Source: an uncultured Prevotella sp. | GTDB taxonomy: Bacteria; Bacteroidota; Bacteroidia; Bacteroidales; Bacteroidaceae | DNA: 36,831 nt | Assembly: GCA_946409435.1 (NCBI GenBank) | Contig: CAMJWJ010000012.1 | Location: 1 to 36,831, forward strand | Direction of reading: 5' to 3' | Position numbers and translations under genes: made by a program | Shown here: in pieces, positions 1 to 6,198 of the stretch | Numbering within the stretch: the first letter of the stretch is position 1 | Layout of the letters: each line of letters begins with the position of its first letter | Notes under the pieces: generated by a model | Seen by the model: the letters and a program-made list of their open reading frames with translations, nothing else | The model's database searches: none | Told to the model about the DNA's origin: nothing

Positions 1-43
1 GCTTTGGAAGATGAGTGTCTCACAAAATGTTAAAACCGCCGAA

Positions 44-65
44 GTCAGGAAATGAGTTTCCTGAC
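44..65 (-). terminator. Hairpin overlapping the rfbD stop codon
   Basis: GTCAGGAAA and TTTCCTGAC form a perfect 9-bp stem with a 4-nt loop. The rfbD stop codon lies in the stem. No strong T-tract follows on the minus strand (a TTTT appears about 10 nt on), so it may be an RNA 3'-end stabiliser or a weak terminator. Confidence 0.4.
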
Positions 66-899
66 ACACTCCTTTAAGGAATCCTCCCAGTAGGGCACCT
101 CAACACCGTAGGTTTGCTTGATCTTCGACTTGTCGAGCACAGAGTAATGGGGGCGGGCTGCAGGCGTGGGGTACTCTGCCGTATGCAGGGGGCGCACGTG
201 GCACGTGGTGATGCCTGCCAGCCGATGGATAGACTTCGTGAAGTCGTACCACGAGATGACACCCTCGTTGGAGAAATGATAGACACCGGGCACAATGCCC
301 TTGTTGATAGCAACAAAGATGACGGCAGCCAGGTCGCGGGCATAGGTTGGCGTTCCTATCTGGTCGAAGATGACGCCCAGTTCCGTTTTCTCACGTCCCA
401 GCCGTATCATGGTCTTTACGAAGTTATTGCCAAAGGTGGAATACAGCCATGCCGTACGGATAATCATAGAACGTTGGCAGAACTTCTGGACGTTCAGCTC
501 GCCTACAAGCTTCGTCTTGCCATAGACGCTGGCAGGACAGGTGTCCTCGTCCTCAGTATAGGGAGTGTGGTTGGTACCGTCAAACACGTAGTCGGTGGAA
601 ATCTGAATCATCCATCCTCCACGCCTTCCGATAGCCTCAGCCAGATAGGCGGGAGCCTCGGCATTAAGGCGAGTACATAGTTCCTCGTTATCCTCGGCTT
701 TGTCGACGGCGGTATAGGCGGCACAGTTGACGATGCCGTCGATGCTGTTGTCAACAACAAACTGCCGGATAGCCTGACGGTCGGTAATGTCTAACTCTGC
801 AACGTCGGTGTTAAAATAGCGATGCTGGGGGTGCTGCTGTTCCAACAGCTGCATCTCGTTTCCCAATTGTCCGTTGCAACCTGTAATAAGAATGTTCAT
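45..899 (-). CDS. rfbD: dTDP-4-dehydrorhamnose reductase
   Basis: Cytoplasmic NADPH-dependent reductase that makes dTDP-L-rhamnose, the last step of the dTDP-rhamnose pathway for surface polysaccharides. The 284 residues match the family length. The N-terminal Rossmann motif GCNGQLG is at residues 7-13, and the short-chain-dehydrogenase type YGKTK motif puts the catalytic Tyr and Lys at 126 and 130. STDYVFDG is also typical of RfbD. It lies 5 bp behind the DUF4924 gene and is probably co-transcribed with it and the LysE gene. The other rhamnose genes (rfbA, rfbB, rfbC) are not in the window. Its stop codon sits inside a perfect 9-bp inverted repeat at 44-65. Confidence 0.95.
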   Translation of the reverse strand: MNILITGCNGQLGNEMQLLEQQHPQHRYFNTDVAELDITDRQAIRQFVVDNSIDGIVNCAAYTAVDKAEDNEELCTRLNAEAPAYLAEAIGRRGGWMIQISTDYVFDGTNHTPYTEDEDTCPASVYGKTKLVGELNVQKFCQRSMIIRTAWLYSTFGNNFVKTMIRLGREKTELGVIFDQIGTPTYARDLAAVIFVAINKGIVPGVYHFSNEGVISWYDFTKSIHRLAGITTCHVRPLHTAEYPTPAARPHYSVLDKSKIKQTYGVEVPYWEDSLKECVRKLIS

Positions 900-904
900 G
901 GGGG

Positions 905-1450
905 TTATTCAAATTTCAGTCCTTCTTCTTTGTCTTGCTTGTAATAGTCGCTCAGCATACCCACCAAGGTGGTGATTTCCTTCACGGCATGCTGTGTACT
1001 GGGCGATATTTCGGCCTTCTTCAGACGTAGCATCATGACGCCGTAAAGAGCATTGAGGCAAGTCTCTATCTCATTTTCCTCCTTGTTGGCGCCACGATTG
1101 CGCAACTCAACGATATAGGGCAGTACCTTATAGTACTCAGCATTGTAGAACGGGAACTTAGGCGACGAGAGCAGTTGGCTGTGCAGTTCCTGCAACTGCT
1201 GGACGACAACCTTGTTGATTTGCAGATGCCCCTGTTCGCGGCATCCCTCGGAATTCATCATACGAACGAGATTGCCAAACCAGTCGGCCTCCTCTTCCTT
1301 CTGTTCGTCGTCGTAGTCGAAGCGGTCGATATACTCATGACGAATACGACTCAGCGAGCAACCGAAGGCACGGATGGTGTCCTCGACCTGCCACATATAC
1401 AATAGGTATTCTGCAATATTAGTCTTGCGTAACTCTTGTGCGATAAACAT
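905..1450 (-). CDS. DUF4924 family protein
   Basis: Conserved Bacteroidota protein of unknown function, 181 residues, with no signal peptide or membrane segment visible. It is predicted mostly alpha-helical, with highly charged stretches such as DDEQKEEEADW and a C-terminal DYYKQDKEEGLKFE. The assignment to DUF4924 rests on recalled family similarity (N-terminal MFIAQELRKTNIAEYLLYMWQ), not on a search. It lies between a LysE-type exporter and rfbD. The ATG is preceded by an AT-rich heptamer array rather than a Shine-Dalgarno site. No function can be assigned. Confidence 0.8.
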   Translation of the reverse strand: MFIAQELRKTNIAEYLLYMWQVEDTIRAFGCSLSRIRHEYIDRFDYDDEQKEEEADWFGNLVRMMNSEGCREQGHLQINKVVVQQLQELHSQLLSSPKFPFYNAEYYKVLPYIVELRNRGANKEENEIETCLNALYGVMMLRLKKAEISPSTQHAVKEITTLVGMLSDYYKQDKEEGLKFE

Positions 1451-1464
1451 TCAACTATAAATTG

Positions 1465-1527
1465 TGAACTATGAACTGTGAACTATGAACTGTGAACTAT
1501 GAACTATGAACTATGAACTATGAACTA
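1465..1527. repeat. Heptanucleotide array TGAACT(A/G), nine units
   Basis: Nine head-to-tail copies of a 7-bp unit, TGAACTA or TGAACTG, fill the gap between the DUF4924 start and the LysE stop. The last unit (1521-1527) contains the TAG stop codon of the LysE gene on the minus strand. A degenerate copy (CAACTAT) extends towards the DUF4924 start. The same unit recurs at 14249-14297. Confidence 0.95.
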
Positions 1528-2190
1528 AAAAAAGCGGTACAAGTTGGTGACCGTTCCAAACAGCGAGATGACGGAGAAGATAATGACCGCCGCCCCGATG
1601 ATCTGGTTAATGATACGAATGCCCTGGTTGTCGAAGATAACGCGCACCTTGTCTACCAACCACGACAGCCCGTACCACCAGAGCAGTGCCCCGCCGACGA
1701 TGCTGGCAAAACCGACGAACATCTCGAACGGACGGTCGGGTATGACAAAGGCAAATTGTGCAAACAGGGCCATAAACAGGAAGATGATGAGCGGGTTGGA
1801 GAATGTCACGAGGAAGGCAGTCCACATGTTATACCAAAGTGAACCCTTCTTCTGACCAGACTGGTGGATGTTCTTCGTAGGGTCAGTACACCAGGTGTAC
1901 ACACCAAACGCCAACAGCAGCACGCTGCCAATGATCTGGAGGTAGAACTTGTTCTGCTCGTTGTTGACGAAATCCATGACGAAGGCCATACCGAACCCCG
2001 TGATACCGGCATAGATAATGTCGCTCGCGGCAGCACCAAAGCCTGTCACGAGTCCATACCAACGTCCTTTGTTCAGCGTACGCTGGACACAGAGCACGCC
2101 GACAGGCCCCATCGGTGCCGATGCTATCATGCCTATCAGCATCCCCTTGAACACCAGATCTACAATATTAATATGTAATGGAAATGGCAT
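1525..2190 (-). CDS. LysE family amino-acid exporter
   Basis: Inner-membrane exporter of the LysE/RhtB superfamily, 221 residues, with about six hydrophobic segments. The N-terminal signature GMIASAPMGPVGVLCVQRTLNKGR is the conserved LysE/RhtB first-helix region. The substrate cannot be read from sequence; the family exports amino acids and related metabolites. It is the first gene of the minus-strand unit with DUF4924 and rfbD. The start was chosen because the first helix begins about 10 residues later. A TAATTTTG box only about 9 bp upstream of the ATG would give an almost leaderless mRNA. Confidence 0.88.
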   Translation of the reverse strand: MPFPLHINIVDLVFKGMLIGMIASAPMGPVGVLCVQRTLNKGRWYGLVTGFGAAASDIIYAGITGFGMAFVMDFVNNEQNKFYLQIIGSVLLLAFGVYTWCTDPTKNIHQSGQKKGSLWYNMWTAFLVTFSNPLIIFLFMALFAQFAFVIPDRPFEMFVGFASIVGGALLWWYGLSWLVDKVRVIFDNQGIRIINQIIGAAVIIFSVISLFGTVTNLYRFF

Positions 2191-2198
2191 ATCGGGTG

Positions 2199-2206
2199 CA
2201 AAATTA
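2199..2206 (-). promoter_or_regulatory. Candidate -7 box for the LysE unit
   Basis: On the minus strand this reads TAATTTTG, matching the Bacteroidota TAnnTTTG box. No matching TTTG -33 element is visible at the right distance. The start codon begins at 2190, so the transcript leader would be only a few bases. Confidence 0.4.
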
Positions 2207-2280
2207 ATAAATTTCAGAGAGTTTAAGGATTTTATGACGTTAAAGGGAGTTAAAGGGCACCGGTTTTACGAATAATTGCT

Positions 2281-2288
2281 TATCTTTG
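2281..2288 (+). promoter_or_regulatory. -7 box upstream of the ROK kinase
   Basis: TATCTTTG matches TAnnTTTG and lies 45 bp before the start codon of the ROK kinase. The -33 region is not consensus. The leader is A-rich with no Shine-Dalgarno site. Confidence 0.7.
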
Positions 2289-2332
2289 CACGTATAAAAT
2301 GAAATATTCACAACTTAAAACATAAACAGATT

Positions 2333-3319
2333 ATGAACGAACAGCAAGGATTGAAGCCGTATGTCATCGGCTTGGACTTAGGAGGTACGAACTCCGTTTT
2401 CGGCATTGTTGATGCAAGAGGTGAAATCAAGGCTACCACAGCCATCAAGACTGGCGGCTTTGCCAACGTTGACGACTACGTGAAGGCTTGTGTCACAGCC
2501 CTGCAGCCTATCATTGAACAGGTCGGCGGCATTGAGAAGATCAAGGCCATGGGTATCGGTGCCCCCAACGGCAACTACTATAAAGGCACTATCGAGATGG
2601 CTCCCAACCTGCCTTGGGCACACGACTGCGTGGTACCTCTTGCACAGCTGTTCAGCGATGCCCTGGGTGGTATTCCCGTGGCGCTGACCAACGATGCCAA
2701 TGCCGCTGCTGTCGGTGAGATGGTCTATGGCGTAGCCCGTGGCATGAAGAACTTCATCGTCATCACGCTGGGTACCGGCGTAGGTTCCGGCATCGTTGTC
2801 AACGGACAACTGCTGTACGGCCACGACGGTTTCGCCGGTGAGCTGGGCCACGTAACCATGGTACGCGGTGAAGAGGGACGCAGCTGCGGTTGCGGCCGTA
2901 CAGGATGTCTGGAAGCCTACTGCTCGGCCACGGGTGTAGCCCGCACGGCACGTGAACTGTTGGCCAAGACGACCCGTCAGTCCCTGTTGCGCGAGATGAA
3001 TCCCGACGACATCACTTCGCTGGACGTCAGCATCGCCGCCGGCAAGGGTGACGAGCTGGCTAAGGAGATTTACGAGTTCACCGGCCACATGCTGGGCGAG
3101 GCTTGTGCAGACTTTGCAGCCTTCAGCAGTCCCGAGGCCTTCATCTTCTTCGGTGGTATGGTCAAGGCCGGCGACCTCATCATGAATCCCATCAAGGAGG
3201 CTTACGACAAGCATGTGCTGCCCATCTTCCGCGGCAAGGCTCAGTTCCTCGTCAGCGGTCTCGACGGAGCATCGGCTGCCGTGCTGGGAGCATCGGCTAT
3301 CGGCTGGGAGATTCAGTAA
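2333..3319 (+). CDS. ROK family sugar kinase, probable glucokinase
   Basis: Cytoplasmic ATP-dependent sugar kinase, 328 residues, most likely phosphorylating glucose to feed glycolysis. The N-terminal phosphate-binding motif GLDLGGTNSVFG, the ELGH sugar-binding motif and the zinc-binding cluster CGCGRTGCLE identify the ROK family. Gut Bacteroidota ROK proteins of this length are usually annotated as glucokinase, but N-acetylmannosamine or fructose kinases look similar, so the substrate is inferred. It is monocistronic, divergent from the LysE unit, and followed by a 13-bp stem hairpin. Confidence 0.9.
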   Translation: MNEQQGLKPYVIGLDLGGTNSVFGIVDARGEIKATTAIKTGGFANVDDYVKACVTALQPIIEQVGGIEKIKAMGIGAPNGNYYKGTIEMAPNLPWAHDCVVPLAQLFSDALGGIPVALTNDANAAAVGEMVYGVARGMKNFIVITLGTGVGSGIVVNGQLLYGHDGFAGELGHVTMVRGEEGRSCGCGRTGCLEAYCSATGVARTARELLAKTTRQSLLREMNPDDITSLDVSIAAGKGDELAKEIYEFTGHMLGEACADFAAFSSPEAFIFFGGMVKAGDLIMNPIKEAYDKHVLPIFRGKAQFLVSGLDGASAAVLGASAIGWEIQ

Positions 3320-3332
3320 ACACGCTATAGTG

Positions 3333-3360
3333 ATGGGGAGTGAGCTTGCTCACTTCCCAT
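3333..3360 (+). terminator. Hairpin downstream of the ROK kinase
   Basis: ATGGGGAGTGAGC and GCTCACTTCCCAT pair over 13 positions with one G-T wobble and a 2-nt centre. It starts 14 bp after the stop codon. There is no T-tract, so it may act as a 3' stabiliser or a factor-assisted terminator. Confidence 0.55.
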
Positions 3361-3366
3361 TATTCA

Positions 3367-3462
3367 TACAGCGAGGCCGAAGCACATTCGCATAGCGAAG
3401 CCGAAGCACATCCACACAGTGAGGCCGAAGCACATCCATACAGCGAGGTCGGTGCACTCATT
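3367..3462. repeat. Four 24-bp tandem repeats
   Basis: Four copies at 3367, 3391, 3415 and 3439 share a GAGGCCGAAGCACAT core with a few substitutions. The period is a multiple of three, and one frame reads as HSEAEAHP-like repeats, but there is no convincing start or gene. Confidence 0.9.
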
Positions 3463-3473
3463 ATTCATAAAAA

Positions 3474-3501
3474 GAGGTTGGTGCAGGACGCTACCAACCT
3501 C
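3474..3501 (+). terminator. Hairpin with 9-bp stem
   Basis: GAGGTTGGT and ACCAACCTC form a perfect 9-bp stem around a 10-nt loop. A run of five A precedes it and no T-tract follows on the plus strand. On the minus strand the T-tract falls on the 3' side, so it could terminate leftward transcription, although no gene reads through here in that direction. Confidence 0.4.
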
Positions 3502-3619
3502 AACCTATGAATGATTGATAAGTGACGTGGCAATGGCCTACGTAAGGCTTATCGGTGGCAAATATAGAGATAAATTAGGAAAAAAGCAAATTTTTCCCTC
3601 AGTTTTTTTACTTTTACAT

Positions 3620-3627
3620 TATTTTTG
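3620..3627 (+). promoter_or_regulatory. -7 box for the lipoprotein gene
   Basis: TATTTTTG matches TAnnTTTG and lies 15 bp before the chosen ATG at 3643. The TTG start of the ORF track lies inside this box, which argues against that start. Confidence 0.55.
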
Positions 3628-3642
3628 TTGTATTTTTATGTT

Positions 3643-4143
3643 ATGAAACATATTTCAACGCTCATCCTACTGCTCGTGGCGTTGCTGTTGGCCGGATGTG
3701 AGAAGAACATCACGGAAGAGGATAAGAACAAAGAAGAAGGCGGAGGCAACACTCCCATGATTGTCGTGGGCACCGAGGACGATGCTCCAGAAAACTACAC
3801 AACAGTGGCCGAGGCAATGGAAACAGAGATGGACACCTACCTCTGCGTCAAGGGATATATTGTTGCATCAACATATCGGAGCATGAACAATGCCTGTTTC
3901 GAAGCTCCCTTCAGCGGCTCGTCGGCCATCTTGTTAGCCGACACACCTGTCAGCGACACTGAAATGCCGGAACTGGTGATACCCGTATGCCTCACAGACT
4001 GCAGCAAAACCATACGAAAGAATCTGAACCTGGAAGACAATCCAGACAACTGGAACCACCTTATTTATATATATGGATACATGGACAGCTACCTGGGTGA
4101 GTTTGGTCTGAAAAGAGTACAGCAGTATATGCTTATTGAATAG
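3643..4143 (+). CDS. Small lipoprotein, DUF6359-like
   Basis: Predicted lipoprotein of 166 residues. The ORF track starts at an upstream TTG, but the ATG at 3643 gives a clean lipoprotein signal, MKHISTLILLLVALLLAGC, with the lipidated Cys at 19. An acidic linker (EEDKNKEEGGG) follows, of the sort seen after the Cys in surface-exposed Bacteroidota lipoproteins. The globular part (VAEAMETE, CVKGYIVAS, ILLADTP, NLEDNPDNW, YMDSYLGEFGLKRV) resembles the DUF6359 domain, an OB-like fold of unknown function. It is monogenic. Its stop codon opens a 25-bp repeat array. No specific function is known. Confidence 0.75.
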   Translation: MKHISTLILLLVALLLAGCEKNITEEDKNKEEGGGNTPMIVVGTEDDAPENYTTVAEAMETEMDTYLCVKGYIVASTYRSMNNACFEAPFSGSSAILLADTPVSDTEMPELVIPVCLTDCSKTIRKNLNLEDNPDNWNHLIYIYGYMDSYLGEFGLKRVQQYMLIE

Positions 4144-4226
4144 GCAGCTTGACGTGCTCATTCAGTAGGCAGCTTGACGTGCTGACTCAGATGGCAGCAG
4201 AGCTTGCTCACTCAGTAGGCAGCTGG
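4141..4226. repeat. 25-bp repeats spanning both convergent stop codons
   Basis: Units start at 4141, 4166, 4191 and 4216 (last one partial) and share TAGGCAGCTTGACGTGCT and ACTCAG blocks. The first unit begins exactly with the TAG stop of the lipoprotein gene. The third unit holds the TGA stop of the thioesterase on the other strand, and the fourth encodes its last residues (QLPTE). Confidence 0.9.
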
Positions 4227-4612
4227 ACTGCCTTGCGGTAGCCCATACCCGTCACATGACAAATCAGCCGGTTGTCCTGACTGGTGACACGCACCTCAAC
4301 GCTTGGAATCTTATGGTGGTCGCTGATGCTGACGGCCTCGGCGGTCAGCACATCGCCCTCACGAGCCGAAGAGACGAACATAATACTGTTGTGAATGCCG
4401 AAAGTCAGCTGTCCGCGGACGTTCATCAGTGCGGCAATAGCAAGGTCGGCGAGGGTAAACAAAGCACCTCCCTGACAGACATTTCCCCCATTGAGGTGCT
4501 CGTTGGTGACTGTCATGACCGCCACGGCATGCTGCTCGTCAACTTCTGTAATCTGACAACCCGCATGAGCAGCAAAGCGATCCGTCTTATTCAATATTTC
4601 CTGTATATTCAT
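4208..4612 (-). CDS. PaaI family hotdog thioesterase
   Basis: Cytoplasmic acyl-CoA thioesterase of the hotdog fold, 134 residues, normal for PaaI/YbgC-like proteins. The signature NGGNVCQGGALFTLADLA contains the helix-capping catalytic Asp of the family; the usual HGG is QGG here, a variant I recall in related proteins. The C-terminal GIHNSIMFVSSAREGD segment is the second conserved strand. The substrate is unknown. It is convergent with the lipoprotein and transcribed alone, with a TAATTTTG box about 24 bp upstream. The C-terminal five residues come from a repeat unit. Confidence 0.88.
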   Translation of the reverse strand: MNIQEILNKTDRFAAHAGCQITEVDEQHAVAVMTVTNEHLNGGNVCQGGALFTLADLAIAALMNVRGQLTFGIHNSIMFVSSAREGDVLTAEAVSISDHHKIPSVEVRVTSQDNRLICHVTGMGYRKAVQLPTE

Positions 4613-4635
4613 TTACTTTTATGCTATTTTGCAGG

Positions 4636-4643
4636 CAAAATTA
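4636..4643 (-). promoter_or_regulatory. Candidate -7 box for the thioesterase
   Basis: On the minus strand this reads TAATTTTG (TAnnTTTG), 24 bp before the start codon. There is no clear -33 element. Confidence 0.45.
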
Positions 4644-4682
4644 CACTTTTTCGAGCAAAATATAAAAAAAATCGGGAAAAAG

Positions 4683-4714
4683 TTTGCAGATTATCATGAA
4701 AGTATGTATTTTTG
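4683..4714 (+). promoter_or_regulatory. trp operon promoter
   Basis: TTTG at 4683-4686 and TATTTTTG at 4707-4714 are separated by 20 bp, an exact match to the Bacteroidota primary-sigma consensus. The leader peptide ATG lies 30 bp downstream. Confidence 0.85.
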
Positions 4715-4744
4715 CAGCGTAAATAAACAAAACTAGGCAAGACA

Positions 4745-4792
4745 ATGAAAGCAATGTTCAATATCTGGTGGTGGCGTAACTCGAGATTCTAA
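4745..4792 (+). CDS. trpL: trp leader peptide, 15 aa with three consecutive Trp
   Basis: The short ORF reads MKAMFNIWWWRNSRF and stops with TAA. Three consecutive TGG codons lie 53 bp upstream of a rho-independent terminator and 190 bp before trpB, in a promoter-proximal leader. This is the organisation of classical ribosome-mediated trp attenuation: when charged tRNA-Trp is scarce the ribosome stalls on the Trp codons and the terminator should not form. It is too short for the ORF track. The role is inferred from position and composition. Confidence 0.85.
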   Translation: MKAMFNIWWWRNSRF

Positions 4793-4803
4793 CAGTCGCG
4801 AGA

Positions 4804-4844
4804 ACGAAGCCATTATATATTGTCATTCAGATAGAGAGGCTCGT
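4804..4844 (+). promoter_or_regulatory. Candidate trp antiterminator pairing
   Basis: ACGAAGCC at 4804-4811 can pair with GGCTCGT at 4838-4844, with one bulged A. The second segment is the 5' arm of the terminator, so the two structures are mutually exclusive. CTCG (4780-4783) and CGAG (4799-4802) could form a preceding 1:2 hairpin overlapping the leader-peptide end. Derived by eye, not folded. Confidence 0.5.
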
Positions 4845-4867
4845 CGGCAACGCGACGGCCTCTTTTT
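4835..4867 (+). terminator. trp attenuator terminator
   Basis: AGAGGC pairs with GCCTCT, and CGTCG pairs with CGACG, an 11-bp stem with one bulged T and a small loop, followed directly by TTTT and further T residues. It lies between the leader peptide and trpB, with no gene ending just before it except the leader ORF. Confidence 0.85.
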
Positions 4868-4955
4868 CTGTTTACGGCGCTGCCCCTCGGCAGGAAGCCA
4901 CGGCGAAAGCCAAGAAAACAACAATAAGACACAACAACAGAAACTAATAAAATAT

Positions 4956-6164
4956 ATGAAAGAGAACTATTTTGTAGACGAGAAAGGCTACTACGGCGAA
5001 TTTGGCGGAGCTTACGTACCGGAGATTCTTTACGCTACCGTAAGGAACCTGCAGGAGGCTTACAGGCCGATAGTAGAGAGTGAGGAGTTCAAGCGCGAAT
5101 ACCACGCCCTGCTGAAAGACTACGTCGGACGTCCGTCGCCATTGTACTACGCCCGCCGGATGAGCGAGAAGTACGGCTGCCAGTTGTATCTCAAGCGCGA
5201 GGACTTGAACCACACCGGTGCACACAAAATCAACAACACCATCGGCCAGATACTGCTGGCCAAGAAGATGGGCAAGAGCCGCATCATTGCCGAGACAGGC
5301 GCCGGACAACATGGTGTGGCGACGGCCACGGTCTGTGCACTGATGGACATGAAGTGCGAGGTGTTTATGGGAGCCACCGACGTGGAGCGCCAGCACACCA
5401 ACGTCGAGCGCATGAAGATGCTCGGTGCCGAGGTACACCCTGTGCGTACTGGCAACATGACGCTGAGCGACGCCTGCTCCGAGGCCATCCGCGACTGGTG
5501 CTGCCATCCTGCCGACACCTTCTATATAGTCGGCTCCACCATGGGACCTCACCCCTACCCTGATCTGGTGGCCCGCATGCAAAGCGTCATCAGCGAGGAA
5601 ATCAAGTGGCAGCTGCAGGAACAGGTAGGTCGTGACTATCCTGACTATCTCGTCGCCTGCATCGGTGGTGGCAGCAATGCCGCTGGCACCATCTACCACT
5701 ACGTCAACGACGAACGCGTAAAAATCGTGCTGGCCGAGGCTGGTGGCCATGGCTGGCAGACGGACTACACGGCAGCAACCATCCACAAGGGCAGCACGGG
5801 CATCCTTCACGGTGCCAAGATGCTGGTCATGCAGAACGATGACGGCCAGATTGAGGAGGCTTTCACCATCAGTGCCGGCCTCGACTACCCCGGTGTAGGC
5901 CCCATGCACTGCAACATGGCCAAGAAAGGTCGCACACAGGTGCTGAGCATCAACGACGACGAAGCCATCTACGGCGGTTACGAGCTGACGCGCATGGAGG
6001 GCATCATTCCTGCCATTGAGAGTGCCCATGCTATTGCCGCCCTCAAGCATCTGACGTTCCATGCCGACGACGTGGTGGTACTCACCGTCAGTGGCCGTGG
6101 CGACAAGGATGTCGAGACGTATCTCAAGAACAAGCAAATGGCCAAGGAATACGGAAATTTTTAA
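4956..6164 (+). CDS. trpB: Tryptophan synthase beta chain
   Basis: PLP enzyme that condenses indole with L-serine to make L-tryptophan, working as an alpha2-beta2 complex with TrpA. The 402 residues match TrpB1 length. HTGAHKINNT carries the PLP-binding Lys91, and GGGSNAAG is the phosphate-binding loop. AETGAGQHGVATA is also diagnostic. It is the first structural gene of the operon behind the attenuator, the trpB-first order typical of Bacteroides-type genomes. Its stop codon lies in the first unit of a TTAATTA array that runs to trpE. Confidence 0.98.
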   Translation: MKENYFVDEKGYYGEFGGAYVPEILYATVRNLQEAYRPIVESEEFKREYHALLKDYVGRPSPLYYARRMSEKYGCQLYLKREDLNHTGAHKINNTIGQILLAKKMGKSRIIAETGAGQHGVATATVCALMDMKCEVFMGATDVERQHTNVERMKMLGAEVHPVRTGNMTLSDACSEAIRDWCCHPADTFYIVGSTMGPHPYPDLVARMQSVISEEIKWQLQEQVGRDYPDYLVACIGGGSNAAGTIYHYVNDERVKIVLAEAGGHGWQTDYTAATIHKGSTGILHGAKMLVMQNDDGQIEEAFTISAGLDYPGVGPMHCNMAKKGRTQVLSINDDEAIYGGYELTRMEGIIPAIESAHAIAALKHLTFHADDVVVLTVSGRGDKDVETYLKNKQMAKEYGNF

Positions 6165-6195
6165 TTATTAATTATTAATTATTAATTGTTAATTA
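6161..6195. repeat. Heptanucleotide array TTAATTA, five units
   Basis: Five 7-bp units (one TTAATTG) begin at the trpB stop codon (TAA at 6162-6164) and end 3 bp before the trpE ATG, so they fill the entire trpB-trpE junction. Confidence 0.95.
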
Positions 6196-6198
6196 TTC

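Larger units (their letters stand above)
3320..3642. other. 323-bp repeat-rich spacer after the ROK kinase
   Basis: No gene was found here. In order it holds a 13-bp stem hairpin (3333-3360), four 24-bp tandem repeats (3367-3462), a 9-bp stem hairpin (3474-3501), a small A/T hairpin with GGAAAAA and TTTTTCC arms (3578-3597), and a TATTTTTG promoter box for the lipoprotein (3620-3627). Confidence 0.85.

Noticed and set aside
3367-3462. CRISPR-like repeats
   Set aside because: The 24-bp units are contiguous and diverged, with no spacers.
4944-6137. 397-codon ORF antisense to trpB
   Set aside because: It is the shadow of trpB on the other strand; trpB has all its family motifs and this translation resembles no protein family.
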